From: Pseudomonadota bacterium
GTDB taxonomy: Bacteria > Pseudomonadota > Gammaproteobacteria > Burkholderiales > Thiobacillaceae
DNA: 9,844 nt
Direction: 5' to 3'
NCBI GenBank assembly: GCA_021836225.1
Contig: JAKBJA010000140.1
Coordinates: 1-9,844 of the forward strand
The notes under the pieces are model-generated. The model saw only the letters and a program-made list of their open reading frames with translations, was not told the origin of the DNA and searched no databases. Shown in pieces: positions 1 to 6,031 of the stretch. The translations under genes were made by a program, and so were the position numbers. How positions within the stretch are numbered: position 1 is the stretch's first letter; each line of letters begins with the position of its first letter.

Positions 1-491
1 GTATGCAGCCAGCCGGTGGCCGGTGTGGGCGCAAGCGCTTCCATGTAAGGCTTGAGTCGCTCGGCTGCGACATCCGAGCCGCCGAACATGATGCAGTAGC
101 CGTTATCCAGCCCCCATACCCCGCCGGAAACGCCGGCGTCGGCAAACTCGACGCCGTATTCGGCACATCGCGCAGCGCGCGGCGCATCATCCTTGAAGTG
201 CGCATTCGCGCCGTCGACGACCAGATCGCCCGGCGACAGCAGGGGTAACAGCGCGTCGAGCGCAGTCTCGGTCGCCGCGCCCGCCGGCAGCATCAGCCAG
301 ACGATGCGCGGCGCCTGCAGTGCGGCCACCATGTCCTGCAGCGTGGCGCTGGCGTGATGGCCGGTTTCCGCCGCAATGGTCTCGCTCACCTCATGACTGC
401 GGTTATGAACTGCGATCCTGATGCCCTTGCGCGCCAGACGCCGCGCCATGTTGCCGCCCATGCGGCCCAGTCCGACGAGTCCGAATTCCAT
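1..491 (-). CDS. gnd: 6-phosphogluconate dehydrogenase, decarboxylating (N-terminal 163 residues, 3' end outside window)
   Basis: Oxidative decarboxylation of 6-phosphogluconate to ribulose 5-phosphate in the cytosolic pentose phosphate pathway. The visible N-terminus is a Rossmann fold: GLVGLGRMGGNMARRL at residues 4-19 is the dinucleotide-binding loop, and NRS at 30-32 lies at the end of the second strand, where cofactor specificity is set. DAGVSGGVWGLDNGYCIMFGG at about 118-138 is the substrate-binding signature (SGG plus the NGYC stretch) of the shorter, about 300-residue Gnd/YqeC-type enzymes. The usual DGGNS loop reads DGANAHFKDD here (93-102). ATG at 491 has a good AAAGGAG ribosome site about 7 bases upstream. 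The gene runs off the left edge, so length and C-terminal dimer domain cannot be checked. A related beta-hydroxyacid dehydrogenase is possible, but the NGYC segment favours Gnd. Confidence 0.88.
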   Translation of the reverse strand, partial: MEFGLVGLGRMGGNMARRLARKGIRIAVHNRSHEVSETIAAETGHHASATLQDMVAALQAPRIVWLMLPAGAATETALDALLPLLSPGDLVVDGANAHFKDDAPRAARCAEYGVEFADAGVSGGVWGLDNGYCIMFGGSDVAAERLKPYMEALAPTPATGWLH

Positions 492-579
492 GCTTGACTC
501 CTTTGAGGTTTATGCTTGCATGGCGCAGCAATCGTGCCAGCAGTGAACACATGATAGAACGCAGGAATGACGGGTAAGT

Positions 580-616
580 TGCGCAGAACATGCGCATTAT
601 CGGTGCGCGATGCACC
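580..616 (-). other. Two adjacent small hairpins between marC and gnd
   Basis: Just past the marC stop (minus strand) there are two inverted repeats: GGTGC/GCACC (602-606 with 612-616, 5-base loop) and TGCGCA/TGCGCA (580-585 with 591-596, 5-base loop). No T-run follows, so this is not a classical intrinsic terminator. It may slow or end transcription of the thiS-thiG-trmB-marC unit before gnd, or be a protein site. The rest of the 128-base gap shows no convincing promoter for gnd. Confidence 0.3.
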
Positions 617-619
617 CAA

Positions 620-1255
620 TCAAGCCGTCAGCCCAGGGAACAGTTTGATCAGGCCGCCCGCGATCATTTCGATTGAAATTGCCGCGATGATCAGCCCCAT
701 CAGGCGCGTGACGACGTGAATCCCGGTTTTGCCGAGCCGCCGTGCAATCAACGGCGCGGCACGAAACGCCAGCCACACCGACACCGCCACCAGCACCACC
801 GGAATCAGCAATAGCCCCTGGTGCAGCACATCGCCTTGCGCCGCGCCCGACGCCACGATCACATGGGTGATTGCGCCCGGTCCCGCCAGCAGCGGCACCC
901 CCAGCGGCACCACGCCGACCGAGTCCTTTTCCTCGGCTTCAGCCGCCTCGTCCTCGGTCTGCCGCTGCGGGCTGACGTGCGCCTCCACCATCGACAGCGC
1001 CAGCAACAGCAGCAACAGGCCGCCAGCCACCGAGAAGGCGGCGAGGCGGATGCCGAAAAAAGCCAGCAGGGGTTCGCCGGCAAACGTGAACAGCGTCAGC
1101 ACCCCCAGCACGGTCAGCGCCGCAATGCGCGCCGCTGCGCGGCTTTGCGCCAGTGTGAAGCCCTGGGTGGCGAGCAGGAAAATCGGGATCACGCCGACCG
1201 GGTCGACGATGGCAAACAGCGCGAATGCGGATTTGACGAGGGCGAAAATATCCAT
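620..1255 (-). CDS. MarC family (UPF0056) inner-membrane protein
   Basis: A 211-residue polytopic membrane protein of the MarC/YchE/YhgN family. No transport substrate is established for the family; the old link of MarC to multiple antibiotic resistance was not upheld. Family hallmarks are visible: DPVGVIPIFLL at 18-28 in the first membrane segment and PLGVPLLAGPGAI at 117-129. About six hydrophobic segments can be seen, near residues 4-28, 43-68, 72-90, 115-135, 146-167 and 183-205. An acidic cytoplasmic-type loop at 96-112 (many E and D) separates the two halves. The start ATG lies 30 bases after the trmB stop, so it is probably in the same transcript. Its ribosome site is poor, and a 6-bp inverted repeat (CCTGCA 1257-1262 with TGCAGG 1270-1275) occupies the place where one would be. 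Confidence 0.88.
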   Translation of the reverse strand: MDIFALVKSAFALFAIVDPVGVIPIFLLATQGFTLAQSRAAARIAALTVLGVLTLFTFAGEPLLAFFGIRLAAFSVAGGLLLLLLALSMVEAHVSPQRQTEDEAAEAEEKDSVGVVPLGVPLLAGPGAITHVIVASGAAQGDVLHQGLLLIPVVLVAVSVWLAFRAAPLIARRLGKTGIHVVTRLMGLIIAAISIEMIAGGLIKLFPGLTA

Positions 1256-1285
1256 GCCTGCATCATAGCTGCAGGACGGGGCGAA

Positions 1286-1969
1286 TCAGGTCCGGCGGAA
1301 CACCAGATCCCACACACCATGCCCGAGGCGGATGCCGCGCTGCTCGAACTTGGTGAGCGGACGGGTGTCGGGGCGCGGCGCGTAGTCGGCAACGGTGTTT
1401 GCAAGCAGGGGTTCGGCGGCGAGCACCGCGAGCATCTGCTCGGCATAGTCCTGCCAGTCGGTTGCCAGATGGATGTAGCCGCCCTGCTGCAGCCGGCTGG
1501 CCAGCAATTGCACCAGCGGCCGCTGGATCAGGCGCCGTTTGTGGTGGCGTTTCTTGTGCCAGGGATCGGGGAAGAAGATGTGGATGCCGGCAAGGCTCTC
1601 CGGTTTGAGCATCTGCGTCAGCACCTCGACGGCGTCATGCTGGATGACGCGCACGCTGGTCAGCCCGCGCTCGCCGACCTGCTTCAGGAGCGCACCCACG
1701 CCGGGCGTGTGGACCTCGACGCCGAGGTAGTCGTTTTCAGGATGGGCAGAGGCAATCTCCGCCAGCCCCTCGCCCATGCCGAAGCCGATTTCCAGGATGC
1801 GCGGAGCGGCACGACCAAAGACGGCTTCGAGATCAAGCACGGCAGGCTGGTAAGGCAGCATGAACTGCGGCCCGATCTCGGCCAGCGCACGCGCCTGGCC
1901 GGAGCCGACACGGCCGGCGCGCAGCACATAGGAACGGATGCGCGGATGCGCGCCGGTATCAGTCGTCAT
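1286..1969 (-). CDS. trmB: tRNA (guanine-N7-)-methyltransferase
   Basis: Methylates N7 of G46 in the variable loop of tRNAs, using S-adenosylmethionine. The 227-residue length is normal for bacterial TrmB. Visible motifs in order: N-terminal [11 protein letters not shown] (10-20); SAM-binding [10 protein letters not shown] (59-68); acidic residue in GVEVH (83-87); the family signature [15 protein letters not shown] (132-146) with the catalytic-region Asp; [12 protein letters not shown] (169-180); and C-terminal [20 protein letters not shown] (203-222). The start ATG lies only 2 bases after the thiG stop, so the two are almost certainly translated from one mRNA, probably with coupling, since no strong ribosome site is seen. 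Some relatives are annotated YggH. All expected key residues are present. Confidence 0.97.
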   Translation of the reverse strand: MTTDTGAHPRIRSYVLRAGRVGSGQARALAEIGPQFMLPYQPAVLDLEAVFGRAAPRILEIGFGMGEGLAEIASAHPENDYLGVEVHTPGVGALLKQVGERGLTSVRVIQHDAVEVLTQMLKPESLAGIHIFFPDPWHKKRHHKRRLIQRPLVQLLASRLQQGGYIHLATDWQDYAEQMLAVLAAEPLLANTVADYAPRPDTRPLTKFEQRGIRLGHGVWDLVFRRT

Positions 1970-1971
1970 GC

Positions 1972-2760
1972 TTACTTGCTGCCGGTAATGAGGCCGCTGG
2001 TGGGCGAACTGGGGCTGGCCTGGTAGACCTTCTTCGGCATGCGGCCGGCCAGGAAGGCCTCGCGGCCGGCCTCCACCGCCTTCTTCATCGCCGAGGCCAT
2101 CAGCATCGGATTGCCGGCGCCGGCGATCGCGGTATTCATCAGCACCGCGTCGCAGCCAAGCTCCATCGCGATGGTGGCGTCGCTCGCGGTGCCGACACCG
2201 GCGTCAACGATCACCGGCACCGAGAGGCGGTCAATGATGATCTGCAGGTTCCACGGGTTGAGGATGCCCATGCCGGAGCCGATCAGGCTCGCCAGCGGCA
2301 TCACCGCGACGCAGCCAATGTCTTCCAGCTGCTTGGCAGCGATCGGGTCGTCCGAAGTGTAGACCATCACCTGGAAGCCGTCCTTCACCAGCACCTCGGC
2401 AGCCTTGATGGTTTCGGCGACGTTGGGATAGAGCGATTCAGCGTCGCCCAGCACCTCGAGCTTGACCAGGGAATGGCCATCCAGCAGTTCGCGCGCCAGG
2501 CGCAGCGTGCGGATCGCGTCGTCGGCGGTATAGCAGCCGGCGGTGTTGGGCAGGTAGGTGTATTTCGACGGCGGCAGCGCGTCGAGCAGGCTGGGCTGGC
2601 TGGCGTCCTGGCCGATGTTGGTGCGGCGGATGGCGACGGTGACGATTTCCGCTCCCGACGCTTCGACCGCGAGGCGCGTCTGTTCGAAATCCTTGTACTT
2701 GCCGGTGCCGACCAGCAGGCGCGAGGCATAGGATTTTCCGGCGATGACGAGAGGGTTCAT
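1972..2760 (-). CDS. thiG: Thiazole synthase ThiG
   Basis: Forms the thiazole phosphate moiety of thiamine from 1-deoxy-D-xylulose 5-phosphate, dehydroglycine (or glycine imine) and the thiocarboxylate of ThiS. It has 262 residues, a TIM-barrel length normal for the family. Diagnostic stretches: [11 protein letters not shown] (14-24); [11 protein letters not shown] (41-51); [20 protein letters not shown] (72-91); VKLEVLGD (99-106), whose Lys100 aligns with the Schiff-base lysine; [16 protein letters not shown] phosphate-binding region (about 154-169); [10 protein letters not shown]; and [11 protein letters not shown]. It lies 69 bases downstream of thiS. The bases before its ATG are pyrimidine-rich with no Shine-Dalgarno match, which is odd for an essential step. 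The start is nevertheless supported by the usual family N-terminus ([11 protein letters not shown]). Confidence 0.97.
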   Translation of the reverse strand: MNPLVIAGKSYASRLLVGTGKYKDFEQTRLAVEASGAEIVTVAIRRTNIGQDASQPSLLDALPPSKYTYLPNTAGCYTADDAIRTLRLARELLDGHSLVKLEVLGDAESLYPNVAETIKAAEVLVKDGFQVMVYTSDDPIAAKQLEDIGCVAVMPLASLIGSGMGILNPWNLQIIIDRLSVPVIVDAGVGTASDATIAMELGCDAVLMNTAIAGAGNPMLMASAMKKAVEAGREAFLAGRMPKKVYQASPSSPTSGLITGSK

Positions 2761-2807
2761 AAGGCAGTGAGAAAAGGGCAGGAGGTTAAGAGGTAATGCA
2801 AGAGGCT

Positions 2808-2822
2808 GAGGCTACACGCCTC
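2808..2822 (-). other. Small hairpin between thiS and thiG
   Basis: GAGGC/GCCTC (2808-2812 with 2818-2822, 5-base loop) lies 7 bases past the thiS stop, in the 69-base thiS-thiG spacer. Without a T-run it is not a terminator. It might stabilise the thiS part of the message or adjust thiG translation. Confidence 0.25.
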
Positions 2823-2829
2823 GCGACTG

Positions 2830-3033
2830 TCAGCCGCCGCCAACCGCGACGACGATTTCCAGGCGGTCGCCACTGGCAAGCGCGGTGCTGGCATGCTGGC
2901 TGCGCGGGACGATTTCACCGTTTTTTTCGATGGCGATGCGTTTTCCCGCCAGATCCAGCGACTCGATCAGTTGGCTCAGGGTGAGCGGTGCAGGGAAACG
3001 ACGGGGTTCGCCGTTGATGACCAGTTCAATCAC
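2830..3033 (-). CDS. thiS: Sulfur carrier protein ThiS (GTG start)
   Basis: Ubiquitin-fold sulfur carrier whose C-terminal glycine is adenylated and thiocarboxylated, then gives sulfur to ThiG. The 67-residue product begins at GTG 3033 (read as Met-IELVINGEPRRF), matches the family length of about 66, and ends in VVAVGGG with the essential terminal Gly-Gly. Internal family features are LTLSQLIESLDL (18-29), IAIEKNGEIVPRSQH (33-47) and ASGDRLEIV (53-61). A longer reading frame upstream to 3099 exists, but its extra 22 residues have no counterpart in ThiS. The GTG has only a weak purine stretch (AGAAG) before it. thiG follows directly. No TPP riboswitch is seen upstream. Confidence 0.93.
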   Translation of the reverse strand: MIELVINGEPRRFPAPLTLSQLIESLDLAGKRIAIEKNGEIVPRSQHASTALASGDRLEIVVAVGGG

Positions 3034-3070
3034 AACTTCTATCCGGACGTGAGTTTCAGTATGATGCCGG

Positions 3071-3076
3071 ATTCTA
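3071..3076 (-). promoter_or_regulatory. Possible -10 box for thiS operon
   Basis: TAGAAT (5 of 6 matches to TATAAT) reads on the minus strand 37 bases before the thiS GTG. No good -35 hexamer lies 16-18 bases upstream. The nearest candidate is TTCATG at a 20-base spacing, which is poor. The palindrome CCCTGCAGGG (3087-3096) lies in the spacer region. The position between divergent thiS and tRNA-Gly suits a promoter, but the support is thin. Confidence 0.3.
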
Positions 3077-3133
3077 CCCTGAAGCACCCTGCAGGGCATG
3101 AAGGCACCGCACCCTTGTATGGTGCTGCACCGC

Positions 3134-3207
3134 GCGGGCGTCGTATAGTGGCATTACCTGAGCTTCCCAAGCTCATGAGGAGGGTTCGATTCCCTTCGCC
3201 CGCTCCA
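3134..3207 (+). tRNA. glyU: tRNA-Gly (anticodon CCC)
   Basis: A complete 74-nt cloverleaf with encoded CCA. The acceptor stem GCGGGCG (3134-3140) pairs with CGCCCGC (3197-3203), followed by discriminator T3204 and CCA 3205-3207. The D-stem is GTA/TAC around an AGTGG-containing loop. The anticodon stem TGAGC/GCTCA (3159-3163 with 3171-3175) holds the loop TTCCCAA, giving anticodon CCC at 3166-3168, which reads GGG codons. The T-arm GAGGG-TTCGATT-CCCTT (3180-3196) has one G-T pair. The sequence closely resembles the Escherichia coli CCC glycine tRNA. It is transcribed divergently from thiS. An inverted repeat GGTGC-T-GCACC (3121-3131) lies immediately before the 5' end. No clear promoter or T-rich terminator is visible. 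Confidence 0.97.
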
Positions 3208-3536
3208 GACAAGGCTTGCGGCCGTTGCCCGGCCGGGCTCAGTGCCGGTCCACACAGGTTCCCCCTTACCGTCACCCGGAAGGCTGGTCCCCGGGTTGAA
3301 TCGCTCGCCGCCAGGTGGCGGACCTTAATATATGACTCGTGCTGCGACAGACGCAGCCATTGCTGGAAGGCGATCGGGGGGATTTCGACCCGCCATACTA
3401 AAGACCTGACGACCGCGCGCGGCCAGGGTTGAATTAAAGCTGGCCGCGCCCGCATAGCGGAGCACTCACTTACCCCAAGATCCTTGCTGCACCGCGGCAT
3501 ACGCTGACCGGCCCCCCCCAAGCTGAAATTTTTGAT
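3208..3536. other. Structured intergenic stretch, no gene recognised
   Basis: About 330 bases between tRNA-Gly and the DUF1631 promoter. No reading frame here looks like a protein. It is unusually rich in perfect inverted repeats: GCCCGGCCGGGC palindrome (near 3229-3240), ACCCGG/CCGGGT (3274-3279 with 3291-3296), CCGCCAGGTGGCGG (3308-3321), GCTGCG/CGCAGC (3341-3346 with 3352-3357), a 10-bp pair at 3417-3449, and CCGC-ATA-GCGG (3450-3460). It could be a small RNA on either strand, a processed tRNA 3' trailer, or a decayed gene. It does not match 6S RNA, tmRNA, SRP RNA, RNase P RNA or a second tRNA as I know them. Confidence 0.4.
3417..3449. repeat. Perfect 10-bp inverted repeat
   Basis: GCGCGGCCAG (3417-3426) and CTGGCCGCGC (3440-3449) are exact reverse complements around a 13-base AT-rich loop. 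It is the strongest hairpin in the intergenic stretch, followed at once by a 4-bp CCGC/GCGG hairpin. There is no T-run, so it is not a standard intrinsic terminator on either strand. It may end the upstream tRNA transcript in a factor-dependent way or be part of an RNA structure. Confidence 0.6.
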
Positions 3537-3548
3537 TTGAGCGCTCAA
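3537..3548. promoter_or_regulatory. Perfect 12-base palindrome, possible operator
   Basis: TTGAGCGCTCAA is a perfect palindrome. Its right end (TCAA, 3545-3548) is also the first part of the sigma-28-like -35 element, so a dimeric regulator bound here would compete with or contact RNA polymerase. No regulator is identified from the sequence. The flanks are AT-rich, unlike the surrounding GC-rich DNA. Confidence 0.4.
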
Positions 3549-3572
3549 GTTTTCTCTGTCCCTGGCCGATAG
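3545..3572 (+). promoter_or_regulatory. Sigma-28 (FliA)-like promoter upstream of the riboswitch
   Basis: TCAAGTTT (3545-3552) and GCCGATAG (3565-3572) each match 7 of 8 positions of the flagellar sigma-28 consensus TAAAGTTT / GCCGATAA. The spacing is 12 bases instead of the usual 11. Transcription would begin near 3579, about 40 bases before the c-di-GMP aptamer and on the same strand as the DUF1631 gene. No convincing sigma-70 promoter was found between the tRNA and the aptamer. If real, it puts the DUF1631 gene in the late flagellar regulon. The off-by-one spacing is the main doubt. Confidence 0.5.
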
Positions 3573-3611
3573 TCCAGTTATGCGGTTGTGTGTCGATTTT
3601 TCGACGCCATC

Positions 3612-3709
3612 GCCGATCACCGAACAGGGCAAACCCGCCGCGAGACGGGGACGCAAAGTTACCGGTCTCAGCCTCCACCTTGGACGGCCGAGACAGCGGG
3701 ACCGCCGGC
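3612..3709 (+). promoter_or_regulatory. Cyclic di-GMP-I (GEMM-I) riboswitch aptamer
   Basis: The hallmark blocks of class I c-di-GMP riboswitches occur in order. ACAGGGCAAACC (3624-3635) is followed by a hairpin whose CCCGCC and GACGGG strands (3634-3639 with 3644-3649, one C-A mismatch) close a GCGA tetraloop of the GNRA type (3640-3643). Then comes GACGCAAAG (3650-3658). The second helix is GTCTC-A-GCC-TCC (3665-3676) paired with GGA-C-GGC-C-GAGAC (3682-3694). The 3' signature is CAGCGGGACCG (3694-3704). The G at 3628 aligns with the ligand-contacting G20 of the Vibrio Vc2 aptamer, and A3655 with A47. G at position 20 favours c-di-GMP over cGAMP. The outer closing helix P1 is weak here (best candidate GCCG 3612-3615 with CGGC 3706-3709), so the exact ends are uncertain. 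It lies 70 bases before the DUF1631 start. Confidence 0.87.
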
Positions 3710-3725
3710 AGTATCCCGGTCCCGC
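3696..3725 (+). promoter_or_regulatory. Candidate riboswitch expression-platform hairpin
   Basis: GCGGGACCG (3696-3704) is exactly complementary to CGGTCCCGC (3717-3725), with a 12-base loop. The left strand is the conserved 3' segment of the c-di-GMP aptamer, so this 9-bp hairpin and the ligand-binding fold exclude each other. No T-run follows, so control of translation, RNA stability or Rho access is more likely than intrinsic termination. The direction of control cannot be read from the sequence. Confidence 0.5.
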
Positions 3726-3768
3726 GTAACCCCCCCTGCTCCAAGGTCGGCCAGCCGCCGATACCGCG

Positions 3769-3774
3769 AGGTGA
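3769..3774 (+). promoter_or_regulatory. Ribosome binding site of the DUF1631 gene
   Basis: AGGTGA lies 5 bases before ATG 3780. A second in-frame ATG at 3792 has GGAG (3782-3785) 6 bases before it, so either start is possible and they differ by four residues. The bases CACCT at 3676-3680, at the tip of the aptamer's second hairpin, could pair with AGGTG here. That is only 5 bp and may be chance. Confidence 0.55.
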
Positions 3775-3779
3775 GCCTT

Positions 3780-6005
3780 ATGGAGCGCGAGATGCCAGAC
3801 AATTCAGTCGTAGTTAACCTCAATCAGTTCGAGCGGTCACGCCGTGCACAGGTCTCCGCCGAGACCCTGTCGATTCTGCATGGCTGCCGTGACCTGCTGA
3901 TCGAGGGCGCGACACGGGTGCTGACCCGGCAGACCGAGGCAATGGAAAACACGCTGCTGGCAATGGCCGATCGCTCGCCGCTGCTGGATACGCGCAACAG
4001 CTACTACGGCGCCCAGGGCATCCTCAACAAACGGGCCAATGAGTTGCTGAGCAACTGCAAGGACGCGTTTTGCCAGACCTTCAACGATTTTGCCCATAAC
4101 CGTGAAAAACCTGCCACCGGCGAACTGTCTGAACTCTCGCTGGTGGATGACCAGGATTTCGAAATCACGCTGGCAGTCGACAAGGCCACCTCGCGGCTGC
4201 GTTACAACTGCGCCGAGGAACTGGTCGCTCTGGATGCCAGAATCGGCCATCTGCTGGGCCGCACCGATCTGGCCGAGAACGACAGTCCGCTTGGCCCGCG
4301 TGCCTTGTGCGAAGCGCTGCTCGACGGCATTACCCGCATCCAGCCGGAACAGGATATCCGGATCGTGCTGCTTAACCAGTTCGACCTGGTGCTGACCACC
4401 GAGCTCGCGCAAATCTACCAATCCATCAACCGTTACCTGATCGACCGCGGCGTCCTGCCCGACCTCAAGGTCGGCGCGAAAAACCGGGCTCAAAGCACAG
4501 CCTCAAGCGCAAACAGCACGGCGACAGCCGCTGCCGCCCTTGCCGCTCAAGGACAAACGGGGGGCGACATGTTCAGGCTGTTCGAGCAGATGGCGCACGG
4601 CGGCAGTGCGCCGGCAGCGGGCGCCGGCGGGTACGCGGGCGGAGCACCTGCAGGCCTTGCCGGGTTCAGCCTGCTCGATTCGCTCAGCCAGCTGCAATCC
4701 GGCGCCATGATGCTGCCGGGCGGCGGTCGTTTCGAACTGCCCCTGCTGGAAGCCGCCACCCTTCAAAACGTGCTGCGCAGCCTGCAGCAAAGTCCGGTCA
4801 TGCAGGCAGCAAGCCCCCTCGATGCGGTGCTGGTGGACGCGGTGGCCACGCTGTTCGACGTGGTGTTCGACGAAGCGACCATCCCTGATCGCCTCAAGGC
4901 GCAAATTGCACGCCTGCAGATTCCGGTTCTCAAGGCAGCAATGCTGGATCGCAACTTCTTCTCGCAATCGAATCATCCGGTCCGTCGCATGCTCGATGCG
5001 ATTGCCACGCTTGCCATCCACCTGCCGGACAACGAGGCCGGCAATGCCCGGCTGAAGGCGATTTCGCAGATCGTCAGCAGTGTGCTCGACAACTTCGAGC
5101 AGGATATCGATGTATTTGATTCCGCCGCCACCGAGCTGGAGGCGATGGGTACCCTGCTGGAAGACACGCTGGAAGAAACCGTGGACGCCAGCCTGCAGCA
5201 GGATATTGCCCAGCTCAAGCAGTCCGAGCGTGCGGAACTCGCACCGGTGATCGTGCACGACTTCATCAATCGCGCGCTGAAGGATCATCCGGTGGTGGAA
5301 GCTGTTCGTGAATTCGTGCGGCGCGACTGGGCCCAGCTGCTGACCCATGACTACGTCAACGAAGGCGAACAGGGCGCTCATTTCAACAGCCATGTCGAAA
5401 CCATGCGCGAACTGGTATGGAGCGTGCAACCCAAGACCGACATGGACGCACGACTGATGCTGGTGCGCATTCTGCCCGGACTGCTGAAGCGCCTGCGCGA
5501 GGGCGTGGCAGAAATCGACCTTCCGGAAAAACTGTCCGACCGTTTCTTTGCCACCCTGGTCATTCTGCACGCCAATGCAGTGCGCCCCAACGCACAGCCA
5601 GTTCCGCTGCCCGACATCACCCCCGAGGAAATCGAGGAACTGGCAGCCGCAACGGAAGCCGATGCGACCGCCGCGACAGCACCCGCGGCCGCCGCCGAAC
5701 TTCCCGCCTCCGAGGTGGATGATGAGTTCACCCAGCGCGCACGTGCCCTGAACAAGGGCGACTGGGTGGAGTTCCACTACGACGACGGCACCTTCCGCTG
5801 GGCGCGTCTGGGATGGGCCAGCAGCATCAAGAACACCTATCTGTTCTCGGATCAGGAAGGCATGAACAGTTTTTCCATCAGCCTCAACCGCCTGGCCGAC
5901 AAGCTGCGTCGTGGCGAAGCGGTATTGGTCGAACGCAAATCCATCACCGAATCGGCATTCGGCAAGCTGATGAACCTGTTCCGCCAGAAGCTTGGTGCCG
6001 CCTGA
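3780..6005 (+). CDS. DUF1631 family protein, downstream of a c-di-GMP riboswitch
   Basis: A 741-residue soluble protein of the DUF1631 family, whose biochemical role is not established; some databases wrongly call members thymidine phosphorylase. Visible layout: a helical N-terminal region (about 10-230, with FDLVLTTELAQIYQSINRYL at 201-220); an Ala/Gly/Ser/Thr-rich linker (about 233-295); the conserved core FDVVFDEATIPDRLKAQIARL...IPVLKAAMLDRNFF...HPVRRMLD (359-406); a helical region to about 600; a second Ala-rich linker (about 617-645); and a C-terminal beta-rich segment GDWVEFHYDD...WARLGWASS...YLFSD (660-691). That segment recalls small beta-barrel modules such as PilZ but lacks the canonical RxxxR and (D/N)xSxxG residues. 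There is no signal peptide or membrane helix. The reading frame is open back to 3588, but that part overlaps the riboswitch, and ATG 3780 has the ribosome site. The leader suggests c-di-GMP and possibly flagellar sigma control; that is inference. Confidence 0.93.
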   Translation: MEREMPDNSVVVNLNQFERSRRAQVSAETLSILHGCRDLLIEGATRVLTRQTEAMENTLLAMADRSPLLDTRNSYYGAQGILNKRANELLSNCKDAFCQTFNDFAHNREKPATGELSELSLVDDQDFEITLAVDKATSRLRYNCAEELVALDARIGHLLGRTDLAENDSPLGPRALCEALLDGITRIQPEQDIRIVLLNQFDLVLTTELAQIYQSINRYLIDRGVLPDLKVGAKNRAQSTASSANSTATAAAALAAQGQTGGDMFRLFEQMAHGGSAPAAGAGGYAGGAPAGLAGFSLLDSLSQLQSGAMMLPGGGRFELPLLEAATLQNVLRSLQQSPVMQAASPLDAVLVDAVATLFDVVFDEATIPDRLKAQIARLQIPVLKAAMLDRNFFSQSNHPVRRMLDAIATLAIHLPDNEAGNARLKAISQIVSSVLDNFEQDIDVFDSAATELEAMGTLLEDTLEETVDASLQQDIAQLKQSERAELAPVIVHDFINRALKDHPVVEAVREFVRRDWAQLLTHDYVNEGEQGAHFNSHVETMRELVWSVQPKTDMDARLMLVRILPGLLKRLREGVAEIDLPEKLSDRFFATLVILHANAVRPNAQPVPLPDITPEEIEELAAATEADATAATAPAAAAELPASEVDDEFTQRARALNKGDWVEFHYDDGTFRWARLGWASSIKNTYLFSDQEGMNSFSISLNRLADKLRRGEAVLVERKSITESAFGKLMNLFRQKLGAA

Positions 6006-6031
6006 TTCCGACATTCCATTGATTCACCCCG

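Noticed and set aside
821..2026. 401-codon plus-strand frame opposite marC and trmB
   Set aside because: It spans two well-supported minus-strand genes, and its composition (Gln, Arg, His runs) is that of a shadow frame.
2796..2984. 62-codon plus-strand frame with AGAGG and GGAGG before its ATG, antisense to thiS
   Set aside because: The ribosome-like purines exist, but the product is Arg/Phe/Trp-rich with no domain and lies fully opposite thiS. It is probably chance, though an antisense leader peptide cannot be excluded.
3034..3133. Possible TPP riboswitch before thiS
   Set aside because: The space is too short and the conserved TPP aptamer blocks are not present.
3370..3403. T-arm-like stretch (minus strand GGGTCGAAATCCCC) suggesting a second tRNA or tRNA fragment
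   Set aside because: No matching acceptor 5' strand, D-arm or anticodon arm could be found at the right distance on either strand.
3590..3607. GTCGA-TTTT-TCGAC hairpin as a terminator
   Set aside because: The stem is only 5 bp plus a wobble, the T residues are in the loop rather than after the stem, and it lies between promoter and aptamer.
3588..3779. Upstream extension of the DUF1631 reading frame by 64 codons
   Set aside because: This part overlaps the riboswitch aptamer, is rich in Arg/Pro/Ser as in non-coding GC-rich DNA, and has no ribosome site. The AGGTGA before ATG 3780 fits better.
4503..6014. 503-codon open frame on the minus strand opposite the DUF1631 gene
   Set aside because: It mirrors the codon pattern of a real gene; the translation is His/Gln/Gly-rich with no recognisable domain.
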